Source of the DNA: Mycobacterium sp. ITM-2016-00318
GTDB lineage: Bacteria; Actinomycetota; Actinomycetes; Mycobacteriales; Mycobacteriaceae
Assembly (NCBI RefSeq): GCF_002968285.2
Contig: NZ_CP134400.1
Span: forward strand, 1 to 64,000
Direction: 5' to 3'
DNA: 64,000 nt
Shown: positions 46,968 through 54,049 of the stretch, in pieces
Layout of the letters: every line of letters begins with the position of its first letter
Position numbering within the stretch: position 1 is the stretch's first letter
The notes under the pieces: model-generated
What the model saw: only the letters and a program-made list of their open reading frames with translations
What the model was told of the DNA's origin: nothing
The model's database searches: none
Position numbers and translations under genes: made by a program

Positions 46968-47002
46968 AGCCTGTGGGTGAGCAGTTTCCGTGTGGAAGCT
47001 CA

Positions 47003-48157
47003 TCAGCTGGCCGGTTCGTGCCCGTGCCTGAGTCGGTTGCCGTTCGCGGCGGGCTTTTGGTCCGGTCCGCCGCGCCCACGAATCCGCGCCGCGTTACCAA
47101 CACTCGATTTGATCGACTTCGCGACCGACGTCAGCGCTGCAATTCGGTGGCCTCGCCTAACGGGTCCGCCGCTAGCCGCCATTGGATGCGGGCGGCTTGA
47201 GTCCGCGCCTTCACCTGGAATCGCCTTCAGGCTGTTGCGAACCTTCGGCGGACGCAAAGGCGCGGAATCCGTGTTACCCGAACGCAACTCGTGGCTCGCT
47301 AGCGAGGTCTCGGGTTCGGCGAAACTCGTGCTCTGCACCGACGGCGGCGTCGGGTCGGGAATCGAGACGGGCCGGTCATACGCACTCTCCACGGCGGGCC
47401 GTAGGGCGTTATCTAACGCGGGCGCGAACGGGCCGGTCCATGCGACCAGTGGCAGGGTGTCAGTCGGCACCCAGACGTAGGTGACGTTCCCGTCGGGGTA
47501 TGTCTCGTTGTCGGGCGACGTGATGTCCACGTCCGTGTAGTCCGTGTGGATGGTCTGCATGCCCACGACCGCGTTGGCCACGGCTAGGAGGTTGGATGAG
47601 TCGTCAGGCCAGTCGGCCCAGCCGTCGTATTGCCGGATTACCTCTGTCCCCGTGTAGTCGGTCTCCTCAGGAAAGCCGCGCTCGCCGTCGTAACCGCTCC
47701 ACGGCACGCCGCCGAACTTGTTTTCAGGGTTGCCGATGCTGATCCAGCTGAACGTGGTTGGGTCCGGTGCGCTGGCCGGGTCCGTTTCGTAGTCGCGCAG
47801 CAGCTCGTAGATGACCTGACCGCCTTCGGAGTGCCCGACCGCGAGTACCTGTCGATCGCTGCGGATGATCGCCGAGTGCAGGCTAGCTGCGCCCTGGTCG
47901 ACGAGGCGGCCGTCCGGCAGAGCGGTGTACGGCAGGTTCTGACAAGTGTTCGGTTCCTCGCAGTGATCCCCGCGCAGCTGACCGGCGGTGAAGTTGGCGC
48001 CGGGGATGACACCTACCAGACCGCCTTCCAGCGTGTAGACCGTGGCCGCATCGGCAACCGACGGGACTGCGAACGCCAAGATCGGAACGATGGCCGCGAG
48101 GGACGGCGCGAACCGCCCAAGCCATCGCCTTGATGTGACGAGCCGGGCCGCGTTCAT
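47003..48157 (-). CDS. Secreted PE-PPE-domain serine hydrolase lacking PE or PPE module
   Basis: The 384-residue protein has a signal peptide (about 1-37, ending VADAA). The PE-PPE alpha/beta hydrolase domain (about 38-270) has the nucleophile motif GHSEGG with Ser110, the family blocks FSWISIGNPENKFGGVPW, DGWADWPDDSSNLLAVANAVVGMQTIHTDY and YVWVPTDTLPLVAW. Such domains are esterases acting on lipids. The last about 110 residues are basic, Pro/Ser-rich and probably disordered. Its start overlaps the stop of the 88-residue gene upstream (ATGA), so the two are coupled. Confidence 0.87.
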   Translation of the reverse strand: MNAARLVTSRRWLGRFAPSLAAIVPILAFAVPSVADAATVYTLEGGLVGVIPGANFTAGQLRGDHCEEPNTCQNLPYTALPDGRLVDQGAASLHSAIIRSDRQVLAVGHSEGGQVIYELLRDYETDPASAPDPTTFSWISIGNPENKFGGVPWSGYDGERGFPEETDYTGTEVIRQYDGWADWPDDSSNLLAVANAVVGMQTIHTDYTDVDITSPDNETYPDGNVTYVWVPTDTLPLVAWTGPFAPALDNALRPAVESAYDRPVSIPDPTPPSVQSTSFAEPETSLASHELRSGNTDSAPLRPPKVRNSLKAIPGEGADSSRPHPMAASGGPVRRGHRIAALTSVAKSIKSSVGNAARIRGRGGPDQKPAANGNRLRHGHEPAS

Positions 48158-48420
48158 TCCTGAACCGCCAGGATGGTCTCGTCGGCGTAATTTTCCTGAT
48201 GCGCTTGGCGCGCGTCGTCTTCGCTGGTGGCGTAAACCGCCCGTACGACGTGCTCGCCGTCCACGCCTTCGCTGGTGACCATGAAGAGGCGATACACATC
48301 ACTGCGGTAATGGTCGGGGTGTGACCAGAACTTCTCGACGTTGGCGGCAATGAAGCCGCCCGAGGTGGTGTCCAGCGAATGCTCGTCCCGTTCGCCGCTG
48401 TCCCCGACCGATCTGCTCAC
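48154..48420 (-). CDS. Hypothetical 88-residue protein coupled to the PE-PPE hydrolase
   Basis: The product is not recognised. The C-terminal two thirds (DVYRLFMVTSEGVDGEHVVRAVYATSEDDARQAHQENYADETILAV) has a beta-beta-alpha character, like small ferredoxin-like folds. The N-terminus is polar. There is no signal peptide. Its stop overlaps the hydrolase ATG by four bases, so the two are probably expressed together. Confidence 0.7.
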   Translation of the reverse strand: MSRSVGDSGERDEHSLDTTSGGFIAANVEKFWSHPDHYRSDVYRLFMVTSEGVDGEHVVRAVYATSEDDARQAHQENYADETILAVQE

Positions 48421-48658
48421 AGGCTGCCTCCCGCATAAGTACCGCTACATTGCGGGCAACTGTAGGAAACAAACGGCAACTGTGTCAAGAATCACGAAAA
48501 TTATATTGCCGCAGCGCAGATCACATCCGTTTAAGACGGCAATTAAATCCATCTAGTTCCTCGACCGCACCGGCCGCACGTCCCATGCGGTTTGTCGGAC
48601 GCGACCGCGCAACTCCTGTCAGACTGATGTCCGCTCACCAGCGACTCGGGAGGTGGCG
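48421..48658. promoter_or_regulatory. Divergent intergenic region, AT-richer than its surroundings
   Basis: This stretch separates two divergent units and must hold both promoters. It contains an AT-rich core (about 48488-48515, AAAATTATATTG). It aligns with 45005-45213, the matching part of the decayed duplicate (ATTGCG.GCAAC.GTA followed by a TGTCAA block). A GGGAGG ribosome-binding site lies at 48648-48653. Confidence 0.5.
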
Positions 48659-49111
48659 ATGAAGACGGTGTACGTGGTGACGGCGGGTAGCGCCGACACC
48701 TACCGCATCGAGCGGATCTACCTGGATAGCGGCGAGGCATACGGGTTCGCCCAGGCCTACAACGGCATCGCGCCGGTAGAACCGGTACAGGTCGAGGAAT
48801 GGCAAATCGGTGCACCGCCCGCCACCTACGACGGACCCTATTGGCGCGCCGAGTGGTGGGCGCGCGTCCCCATCAGCAAGCGTCGCGCCGCCTTGCGCCA
48901 CACGGACGAGGGCGAGCGGTTCGACGACTTCGCGATCCGGCAGGAGTGGTGGACCGGCGACGCACTTCCGGACGCAAAGGTCGTGCGCCGAGAACTGGCC
49001 GGAGTGCCCAAGGTGGAGGTCGTCGGCCTTTCGAAGGAAAAGGTGGAGGAGATCTTCTGGGAAGCGGTCACCCAGATCCGCGCCGACCTGGCGGGCATCC
49101 AGCGGAAGTAA
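48659..49111 (+). CDS. Hypothetical protein of the duplicated module
   Basis: The 150-residue soluble protein is not recognised. Aromatic and charged residues dominate (AYGFAQAYNGIAPVEPVQVEEWQI; YWRAEWWARVPISKRRAALRHTDEGERFDDFAIRQEWWTGDALP). Its C-terminal helix is KEKVEEIFWEAVTQIRADLAGIQ. ATG 48659 is favoured by GGGAGG at 48648-48653; a GTG at 48653 lies on top of that site. The HTH gene follows after 81 nt, and the two are kept together in the decayed copy at 45214-45750, suggesting a functional pair. Confidence 0.75.
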   Translation: MKTVYVVTAGSADTYRIERIYLDSGEAYGFAQAYNGIAPVEPVQVEEWQIGAPPATYDGPYWRAEWWARVPISKRRAALRHTDEGERFDDFAIRQEWWTGDALPDAKVVRRELAGVPKVEVVGLSKEKVEEIFWEAVTQIRADLAGIQRK

Positions 49112-49192
49112 TTTCCATGCCGTCGCGCACAAAGTGGAAAGAAAGGGGCATGGTGACTCGACTTCGGGCCACCCGTGCGCCATGATTCCCAT

Positions 49193-49669
49193 ATGGATCG
49201 ACGAGCTCTGGAACGGCTCGGGCACCATGTCGTCAGCAGGCGCGTCGCGCTCGGCTTCCGCAGCCGCACTGACCTAGCCGCCAGTTTGCAATTCACCGTG
49301 CGCACCCTCGCCGACATCGAGCACGGCGTGCGCAAGGCAAGCCCTGGCACGTACGCGATGCTGGAGAACAAGCTGGCCTGGGCACCCGGCAGCATCGACA
49401 GGATCCTGGCCGGCGGAGAACCCGACGAGCTCGTATCCAGCCTTCGCCGACCCGATCCGAGCCCCGCGACCCAGGGATATGCATTGCGGGCGATGAACCC
49501 CAACGCGCTAGCGCAGGTGCCCACCGAGGAGCTGTTGCTCGAGCTGCGGCGCCGCATCATCGACCCGCGGGACCGACGCCAGGACGCCTGGGACGAGTGG
49601 GGCAGACCAGACTCAGGGGCTGACAGCGGCGGTCTCGATCCGCAGGGTGCCTGGCCCGACGAGGTCTAG
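49193..49669 (+). CDS. Xre-type helix-turn-helix protein
   Basis: The 158-residue protein has an N-terminal Cro/CI-type HTH (about 8-65; RRVALGFRSRTDLAASLQFTVRTLADIEHGVRKASPGTYAMLENKLAWAPGSIDRIL) and a polar C-terminus with a short helix (VPTEELLLELRRRIIDP). The start MDRRALERLG at 49193 fits the domain boundary. It probably regulates its own unit. Part of its C-terminal half survives in the decayed copy at about 45560-45745. It is convergent with the EVE-domain gene, ten bases away. Confidence 0.82.
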   Translation: MDRRALERLGHHVVSRRVALGFRSRTDLAASLQFTVRTLADIEHGVRKASPGTYAMLENKLAWAPGSIDRILAGGEPDELVSSLRRPDPSPATQGYALRAMNPNALAQVPTEELLLELRRRIIDPRDRRQDAWDEWGRPDSGADSGGLDPQGAWPDEV

Positions 49670-49679
49670 CCGGACCGCG

Positions 49680-50093
49680 TTAGCCCGTCATCGCGGAGCG
49701 GAGCACGTCCAGGTCGTGGTCGTCGATCCGGAACACCCCGAATCTGAACTTGTAGCCCCAGCGAATCTTGTCCTCGATGAAGTCGAGCTTCTCGAGCAGG
49801 GGCTTGATCGGCGTCTCTGCACACGGCAGGAAGTCGACATTGCGTCGAAACGGACGGAAGTCGTCGGACACCTCCACCTGATAAGGCTCGTCGTCGGCGA
49901 CCTGCCCGATGGCCGTGAACGCCTGCAACGGTTCCCCGTCGGGATAGACGGTGCGCGGTGAGTAGAAGACGATCCAGTCGCCTCGGGTCATTTTGTTCAG
50001 CATGTGCGGCTTACCGTGGTTCGCCTGTGTGAAACGGCCGCGGACACCACGTTCGACGTGGTCTCGGCTGACCGTGTTGATCCAGTTCGTCAT
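49680..50093 (-). CDS. EVE-domain protein
   Basis: The 137-residue protein matches the EVE (PUA-like) fold: it starts MTNWINTVSRDHVERGVRGRFTQANHGKPHMLNKMTRGDWIVFYSPR and continues FTAIGQVADDEPYQVEV. EVE domains read modified bases in DNA or RNA and occur in restriction and RNA-processing contexts. It stands alone here and is convergent with the HTH gene. Ligand unknown. Confidence 0.88.
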   Translation of the reverse strand: MTNWINTVSRDHVERGVRGRFTQANHGKPHMLNKMTRGDWIVFYSPRTVYPDGEPLQAFTAIGQVADDEPYQVEVSDDFRPFRRNVDFLPCAETPIKPLLEKLDFIEDKIRWGYKFRFGVFRIDDHDLDVLRSAMTG

Positions 50094-50177
50094 GCCCGCA
50101 GGCTAAGTCGCCGGACCGACACCTGCGCGGGCCCGAAGAAGAGCCTGTGGATAACCCGGGGGTGCCAGACTGACGCG

Positions 50178-50426
50178 GTGACGTCCAACGACAGCGACAT
50201 CTATGACCGGCTGCGCCCGCTCGATCAGCTCGTCCGCCACCTCTACAAACAGACGGGTGTGCCGATGCCCGACCTAGCAGCGCTCGCCACCACCGAAGTC
50301 TCCGACCGTGTGCGGCAACTCGTCGCAGCGGGCAACAAGATCGGCGCGATGAAGGCTTACCGCGACGAAACCGGCGTGGATCTGCGGACGGCCAACCAGG
50401 TCATCGACTCGCTGTACAGCGGCTAG
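50178..50426 (+). CDS. Small protein with ribosomal L7/L12 C-terminal-like domain
   Basis: The 82-residue protein starts at GTG 50178 (VTSNDSDIYDRL). Its C-terminal half VRQLVAAGNKIGAMKAYRDETGVDLRTANQVIDSLYSG follows the helix-turn pattern of the L7/L12 C-terminal domain (K.GA.K..R..TG..L..A...VD), a motif shared by several small non-ribosomal proteins. Function unknown. Its stop overlaps the convergent epoxide-hydrolase stop. Confidence 0.72.
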   Translation: MTSNDSDIYDRLRPLDQLVRHLYKQTGVPMPDLAALATTEVSDRVRQLVAAGNKIGAMKAYRDETGVDLRTANQVIDSLYSG

Positions 50427-50455
50427 AACGGACTGCTGTTCGACTGCCACTTCGC
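50423..50455 (-). repeat. GCGAAGTGGCA repeat, copy A (C-terminal tail of the epoxide hydrolase)
   Basis: On the minus strand it reads GCGAAGTGGCAGTCGAACAG and runs into a TAG stop. It encodes AKWQSNSSPF. It matches copies at 51430-51462 (minus) and 53976-54007 (plus). Confidence 0.65.
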
Positions 50456-51406
50456 TTGGGCGAGAAGTTCGAGCAGTGCCTCGGTGACGGCGGCCGGCCT
50501 TTCCTGTTGAATCCAGTGCCCGGCCCCGTCGATCAGCAGCTGTCGGTAAGGTCCGCTGACCACCTGCGCATAGCGGTCGACTGGCGTGAAAGACAGCACC
50601 GGATCGTTGGTGCCGGCGAGGAACAGCGACGGAACGGTGATCGTGTCGGCCGGCGGGTCGGCCATCAGCTCCCAGTTCCGGTCGAAGTTGCGGTACCAGT
50701 TCAATGCCCCGGTGAAGCCCGTTCGAGTGAATTCGCTGGTGTAATAGTCGAGTTCGCTTCTGCTCAGCCACTCGGGAAGTGCTCCCGGCGCCGGCAGCCG
50801 CTCGACGTAACCCTCTGGGCCGGGCTGCGCCATCCGTGCGGCTTCGGCGTTGTCGGGCAGCCGACCAGCGAGCGTCTTTCGCAGCGTGGCAGCAGGATCG
50901 CGCGCGAGGTCGGCGTCGGCGACGCCCGGTTCCTGGAAGTAGAGGATGTAGAAGAAGTGGTCGCCGAACTTGTCTCGCCAGCCCACTGTCGGCGGCCTCG
51001 TCGGGCGGGGTACAGGCGGGCCGCCCAGTCCCGCCACCGCGGCCACCCGGTCGGGATGCAACAACGGCATGGTCCACGCGATGATCGAGCCCCAGTCGTG
51101 GCCCACAATGGCTGCCTGGTCGGCACCGGCATCATCGACCAACCCCACCAGGTCAGCTGTCAGTTCGGCGATGCTGTAGGCCTCGATGGCGGACGGGCGC
51201 GATGACCCGCCGTATCCGCGTTGGTCAGGCGCTAGGACGTGATAGCCGGCCGCGGCCAGCGCCGGGATCTGGTGCCGCCACGAATAGCCGAGCTCGGGGA
51301 AGCCGTGCGCCAGCACAACGAGCGGGTCACCGCGCCGGCCGGCCTCCAGCGTGCGCAATCGCACACCATTGGTATCGATGACCCGTTCGGTGACACCTGC
51401 ACCCAT
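50423..51406 (-). CDS. Alpha/beta hydrolase, epoxide-hydrolase type
   Basis: The protein of about 327 residues has the epoxide hydrolase set: oxyanion motif HGFPE, nucleophile Asp in GHDWGS, cap-domain Tyr residues in DYYTSEFTRTGFTGALNWYRN, acid Asp in GTNDPVL and the His in DGAGHWIQQERP. It opens epoxides to diols; several such enzymes occur in mycobacteria. The start MGAGVTERV is at 51406. The last ten residues, AKWQSNSSPF, are encoded by a repeat that also forms the tail of the next gene. Confidence 0.9.
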   Translation of the reverse strand: MGAGVTERVIDTNGVRLRTLEAGRRGDPLVVLAHGFPELGYSWRHQIPALAAAGYHVLAPDQRGYGGSSRPSAIEAYSIAELTADLVGLVDDAGADQAAIVGHDWGSIIAWTMPLLHPDRVAAVAGLGGPPVPRPTRPPTVGWRDKFGDHFFYILYFQEPGVADADLARDPAATLRKTLAGRLPDNAEAARMAQPGPEGYVERLPAPGALPEWLSRSELDYYTSEFTRTGFTGALNWYRNFDRNWELMADPPADTITVPSLFLAGTNDPVLSFTPVDRYAQVVSGPYRQLLIDGAGHWIQQERPAAVTEALLELLAQAKWQSNSSPF

Positions 51407-51429
51407 ACTCGATCGCAATCACACGAGCG

Positions 51430-51462
51430 CTAGAACGGGCTGCTGTTGCGCTGCCACTTCGC
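51430..51462 (-). repeat. GCGAAGTGGCA repeat, copy B (C-terminal tail of DUF5313 protein)
   Basis: On the minus strand it reads GCGAAGTGGCAGCGCAACAG and ends in the TAG stop. It encodes AKWQRNSSPF. Confidence 0.65.
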
Positions 51463-51840
51463 CTCTTCCGGGCGTGGCCCGTACTTGGCGATGTAGGCGT
51501 CGTGCATGTGGGCGTTCTTCTTCCGGTTGATTTCGTCGACAAGGTTCGGGTCAAGGCCGTGCTGGGCCAGCCGATGCCGGCGCCACACCTTGTTGAGAGC
51601 GAGAGCCATCAGTAGAGCCCAGATGTAGATGGGCGCCGTCATCTCCAGGTGTACGTAGAGAGACGCGGGGAGCAGCCAGAAGGGCGCAAGGATCAGCAAC
51701 GGTGGAATGGCGTAACGCAGCATGTGCCTGCGAACGGCCCCATGATCGGCGAGATCATGGGCCACCCACTCGCGGTATTCGTTGGGGAGCCTGCGGCCGA
51801 AAACATAGCCAAGGTACTGAAATGCGCTGGGCCGCTTCAT
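51430..51840 (-). CDS. DUF5313 membrane protein
   Basis: The 136-residue protein has the DUF5313 pattern common in mycobacteria: FQYLGYVFGRRLPNEYREWVAHDLADHGAVRRHMLRYAIPPLLILAPFWLLPASLYVHLEMTAPIYIWALLMALALNKVWRRHRLAQHGLDPNLVDE. It has two membrane helices (about 44-62 and 70-88) and an ending HDAYIAKYGPRPEEAKWQRNSSPF. The start at 51840 overlaps the MarR stop (ATGA). Function unknown; cotranscribed with the MarR regulator. Confidence 0.87.
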   Translation of the reverse strand: MKRPSAFQYLGYVFGRRLPNEYREWVAHDLADHGAVRRHMLRYAIPPLLILAPFWLLPASLYVHLEMTAPIYIWALLMALALNKVWRRHRLAQHGLDPNLVDEINRKKNAHMHDAYIAKYGPRPEEAKWQRNSSPF

Positions 51841-52331
51841 CTGCTGTCTCCTTCGAGGGCGCCTGCTGCCAGCGCGGCGCCATTGATCCGAGTGAGCACC
51901 GCGTGGAGGTGCTCGAGTTCGTCCAGCCCGACCCCGAGCCGGTCGACGACGGCGGGCGGAATCTTGACCGCCTTGCGCCGCAGCTGGATACCCGCCTTGG
52001 TGAGCGCCACGTCGGTCGCGCGCTCGTCGGAGACCGACCTCGTCCTGGTGATCAAACCAAGCACCTCGAGGCGCTTCAGCATCGGCGACAAGGTGGCCGA
52101 ATCGAGCTGCAGCGACGACGCGATCTCTTTGACCGACAGGGCCCGCCCGGCCCTGTCGGACCGGTGATGGTCCCAGAGTGCCAGCATGACCAAATACTGG
52201 GGATGCGTCAGACCCAGCGGCTCGAGAAGCGGCCGGTAGATGGCGAGCACCGCCCGGTTGGTGATGGCAAGCGCGAAGCACACCTGGCGTTCGAGCGCCA
52301 GCGGGTCGACCCGCTCGTCGATGACGGTCAC
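51837..52331 (-). CDS. MarR family transcriptional regulator
   Basis: The 164-residue protein has a MarR winged helix (about 45-120): LTHPQYLVMLALWDHHRSDRAGRALSVKEIASSLQLDSATLSPMLKRLEVLGLITRTRSVSDERATDVALTKAG. It lacks the Cys of OhrR at the usual N-terminal position except Cys in RQVCFALA, which matches OhrR-type sensors. An organic-peroxide or redox sensing role is therefore possible. Its start is 79 bp from the carboxyltransferase ATG, and a candidate operator lies between. DUF5313 follows with a four-base overlap. Confidence 0.9.
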   Translation of the reverse strand: MTVIDERVDPLALERQVCFALAITNRAVLAIYRPLLEPLGLTHPQYLVMLALWDHHRSDRAGRALSVKEIASSLQLDSATLSPMLKRLEVLGLITRTRSVSDERATDVALTKAGIQLRRKAVKIPPAVVDRLGVGLDELEHLHAVLTRINGAALAAGALEGDSR

Positions 52332-52349
52332 ACCTTGATCGTAGCCTAA

Positions 52350-52367
52350 TAGTTAGGGCGCTATCTA
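52350..52367. promoter_or_regulatory. Candidate MarR operator
   Basis: TAGTTAG-GGCG-CTATCTA is an imperfect inverted repeat (7-bp arms, one mismatch) in the divergent region between the MarR gene and the acyl-CoA carboxyltransferase gene. Position and symmetry fit autoregulation by the MarR protein. Confidence 0.45.
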
Positions 52368-52410
52368 ATTGGTGACGGACCTCACCGGCCCGTTGGCTAG
52401 GCTCAGCGCC

Positions 52411-53964
52411 ATGAGGGACGACCACGCCGAGCTCTTACGCCGTCGGGCGCTGACCGAGGACGCCGCGCGGCCCGACGCAGTCGAGCGCAGGCGGGCCTCG
52501 AACGGGCGCACCGCGCGCGAAAACATCGACGACCTCGTCGACCCCGGCTCGTTCGTCGAGTACGGCCGGTTCGCGATCGCCGCGCAGCGCTTCCGCCGGG
52601 ACCTCGACGACCTGATTGCGCGCACCCCGGCGGATGGTCTGGTGGCAGGCACCGCGCGCATCAACGGCGAGCACTTCGGCGACGAGCGCAGCGCCGCGGC
52701 CGTGCTGTCCTATGACTACACCGTGCTGGCCGGCACCCAGGGGTATCTCGGGCACCGCAAGAAGGACCGGCTGTTCGAACTGATCGAGCGCATGCAACTG
52801 CCGACAGTGTTCTTCGCCGAAGGTGGCGGCGGCAGGCCCGGCGACACCGACTTCCCGACGGTGTCGTCGCTGGAGACGCGCGCGTTCAAGCTGTGGGCGC
52901 AGCTTTCGGGCCTGGTGCCGAGGATCGCGGTGGTGAAGGGCCGCTGCTTTGCGGGCAACGCCGTCATCGCCGGAACCTCCGACCTGATCGTCGCGACCAA
53001 GGATGCATCGATCGGCATGGGCGGCCCCGCGATGATCGCCGGCGGTGGCCTCGGCGACGTCCATCCCGACGAGGTGGGCCCCGTATCGATGCAGGAACCC
53101 AACGGCGTCGTCGACGTCGTGGTTGCCGACGAGGCCGAAGCTGTCGCGGTGACCAAGCGGCTGCTCGGCTACTTCCAGGGGGCACTGCCCGCGCGCGACG
53201 GCGGAGACCAATCCGCTTTGCGCACAATCATTCCCGAGCGTGAGCGGCGTGCCTACGACGTCGGCCCGGTCATCGAGACACTGGCCGACGAGGGATCGGT
53301 GACGTTCCTGCGGCCGCGATTCGCCCGCGAAATGGTGACCGCGTTCGCGCGGATCGAAGGCCGGGCGATCGGCGTGATCGCCAACGACACCCGGTACATG
53401 GCTGGCGCGATCACCGCCGCCGCAGCCGACAAGGCGGCCCGGTTCCTGCAGCTGTGCGACTGCTTCGGCATCCCGGTGGTCTCGTTGATCGACTGCCCCG
53501 GTTATATGGTAGGCCCGGCTGCCGAGTCCGAAGCGCTGGTGCGCCGCGCGTCGCGGATGCTGGTCGCCGGCGCCGCCATGGGTGTTCCACTTGTCGCGGT
53601 CGTGCTGCGCCGCGGGTACGGCCTTGGGGCACAGGCTATGACGGGCGGAAGTCTGCACGAGCCGGTGCTCACCGTGGCTTGGCCCGGCGCCCATCTCGGC
53701 CCGATGGGCCTCGAGGGCGCCGTGCGGCTGGGTCTGCGCAAGGAGTTGGCGGCGATCGCCGACGACGACGAGCGCGAGGAACGGGTCCGGCAGGCGACGG
53801 CGGCAGCGCAGGAGAACGCCAAGGCGCTCAACGCTGCTCAGATGTTCGAGATCGACGACGTCATCGATCCCGCCGACACCCGCCGCATCGTCGCCGAGAC
53901 GTTGACGGCAGCGACCGCGCACGTGGAGCCGCGTCCGTCACGGCGCTTCGTCGACACCTGGTGA
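52411..53964 (+). CDS. Acyl-CoA carboxylase carboxyltransferase (beta) subunit
   Basis: The protein of about 517 residues is a biotin-dependent carboxyltransferase with two crotonase-like domains. It moves CO2 from carboxybiotin to an acyl-CoA. Visible hallmarks are ENIDDLVDPGSFVEYG, the acyl-CoA/biotin pocket motifs PTVFFAEGGGGRPGDTD, IGMGGPAMIAGGGLG and ICDCPGY-like IDCPGYMVGPAAE. No alpha (biotin carboxylase) subunit is nearby. ATG 52411 is chosen; GTG 52372 in frame would place the start immediately after the candidate operator, possibly as a leaderless mRNA. Confidence 0.9.
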   Translation: MRDDHAELLRRRALTEDAARPDAVERRRASNGRTARENIDDLVDPGSFVEYGRFAIAAQRFRRDLDDLIARTPADGLVAGTARINGEHFGDERSAAAVLSYDYTVLAGTQGYLGHRKKDRLFELIERMQLPTVFFAEGGGGRPGDTDFPTVSSLETRAFKLWAQLSGLVPRIAVVKGRCFAGNAVIAGTSDLIVATKDASIGMGGPAMIAGGGLGDVHPDEVGPVSMQEPNGVVDVVVADEAEAVAVTKRLLGYFQGALPARDGGDQSALRTIIPERERRAYDVGPVIETLADEGSVTFLRPRFAREMVTAFARIEGRAIGVIANDTRYMAGAITAAAADKAARFLQLCDCFGIPVVSLIDCPGYMVGPAAESEALVRRASRMLVAGAAMGVPLVAVVLRRGYGLGAQAMTGGSLHEPVLTVAWPGAHLGPMGLEGAVRLGLRKELAAIADDDEREERVRQATAAAQENAKALNAAQMFEIDDVIDPADTRRIVAETLTAATAHVEPRPSRRFVDTW

Positions 53965-53975
53965 TCTGTCCTTCC

Positions 53976-54007
53976 GCGAAATGGCATTCCAACAGGGCCC
54001 TTCTCGA
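53976..54007 (+). repeat. GCGAAATGGCA repeat, copy C (intergenic)
   Basis: Reads GCGAAATGGCATTCCAACAG on the plus strand, matching 17 of the first 20 positions of copy A. It lies between the carboxyltransferase stop and the eccA stop, outside any gene. Confidence 0.55.
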
Positions 54008-54049
54008 AAGAGTTCTGGCCGCATGCAATTTCGCGCAGAACGTCGCGGG

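Noticed and set aside
52435..53922. 495-codon minus-strand frame opposite the carboxyltransferase
   Set aside because: Antisense of a certain gene.
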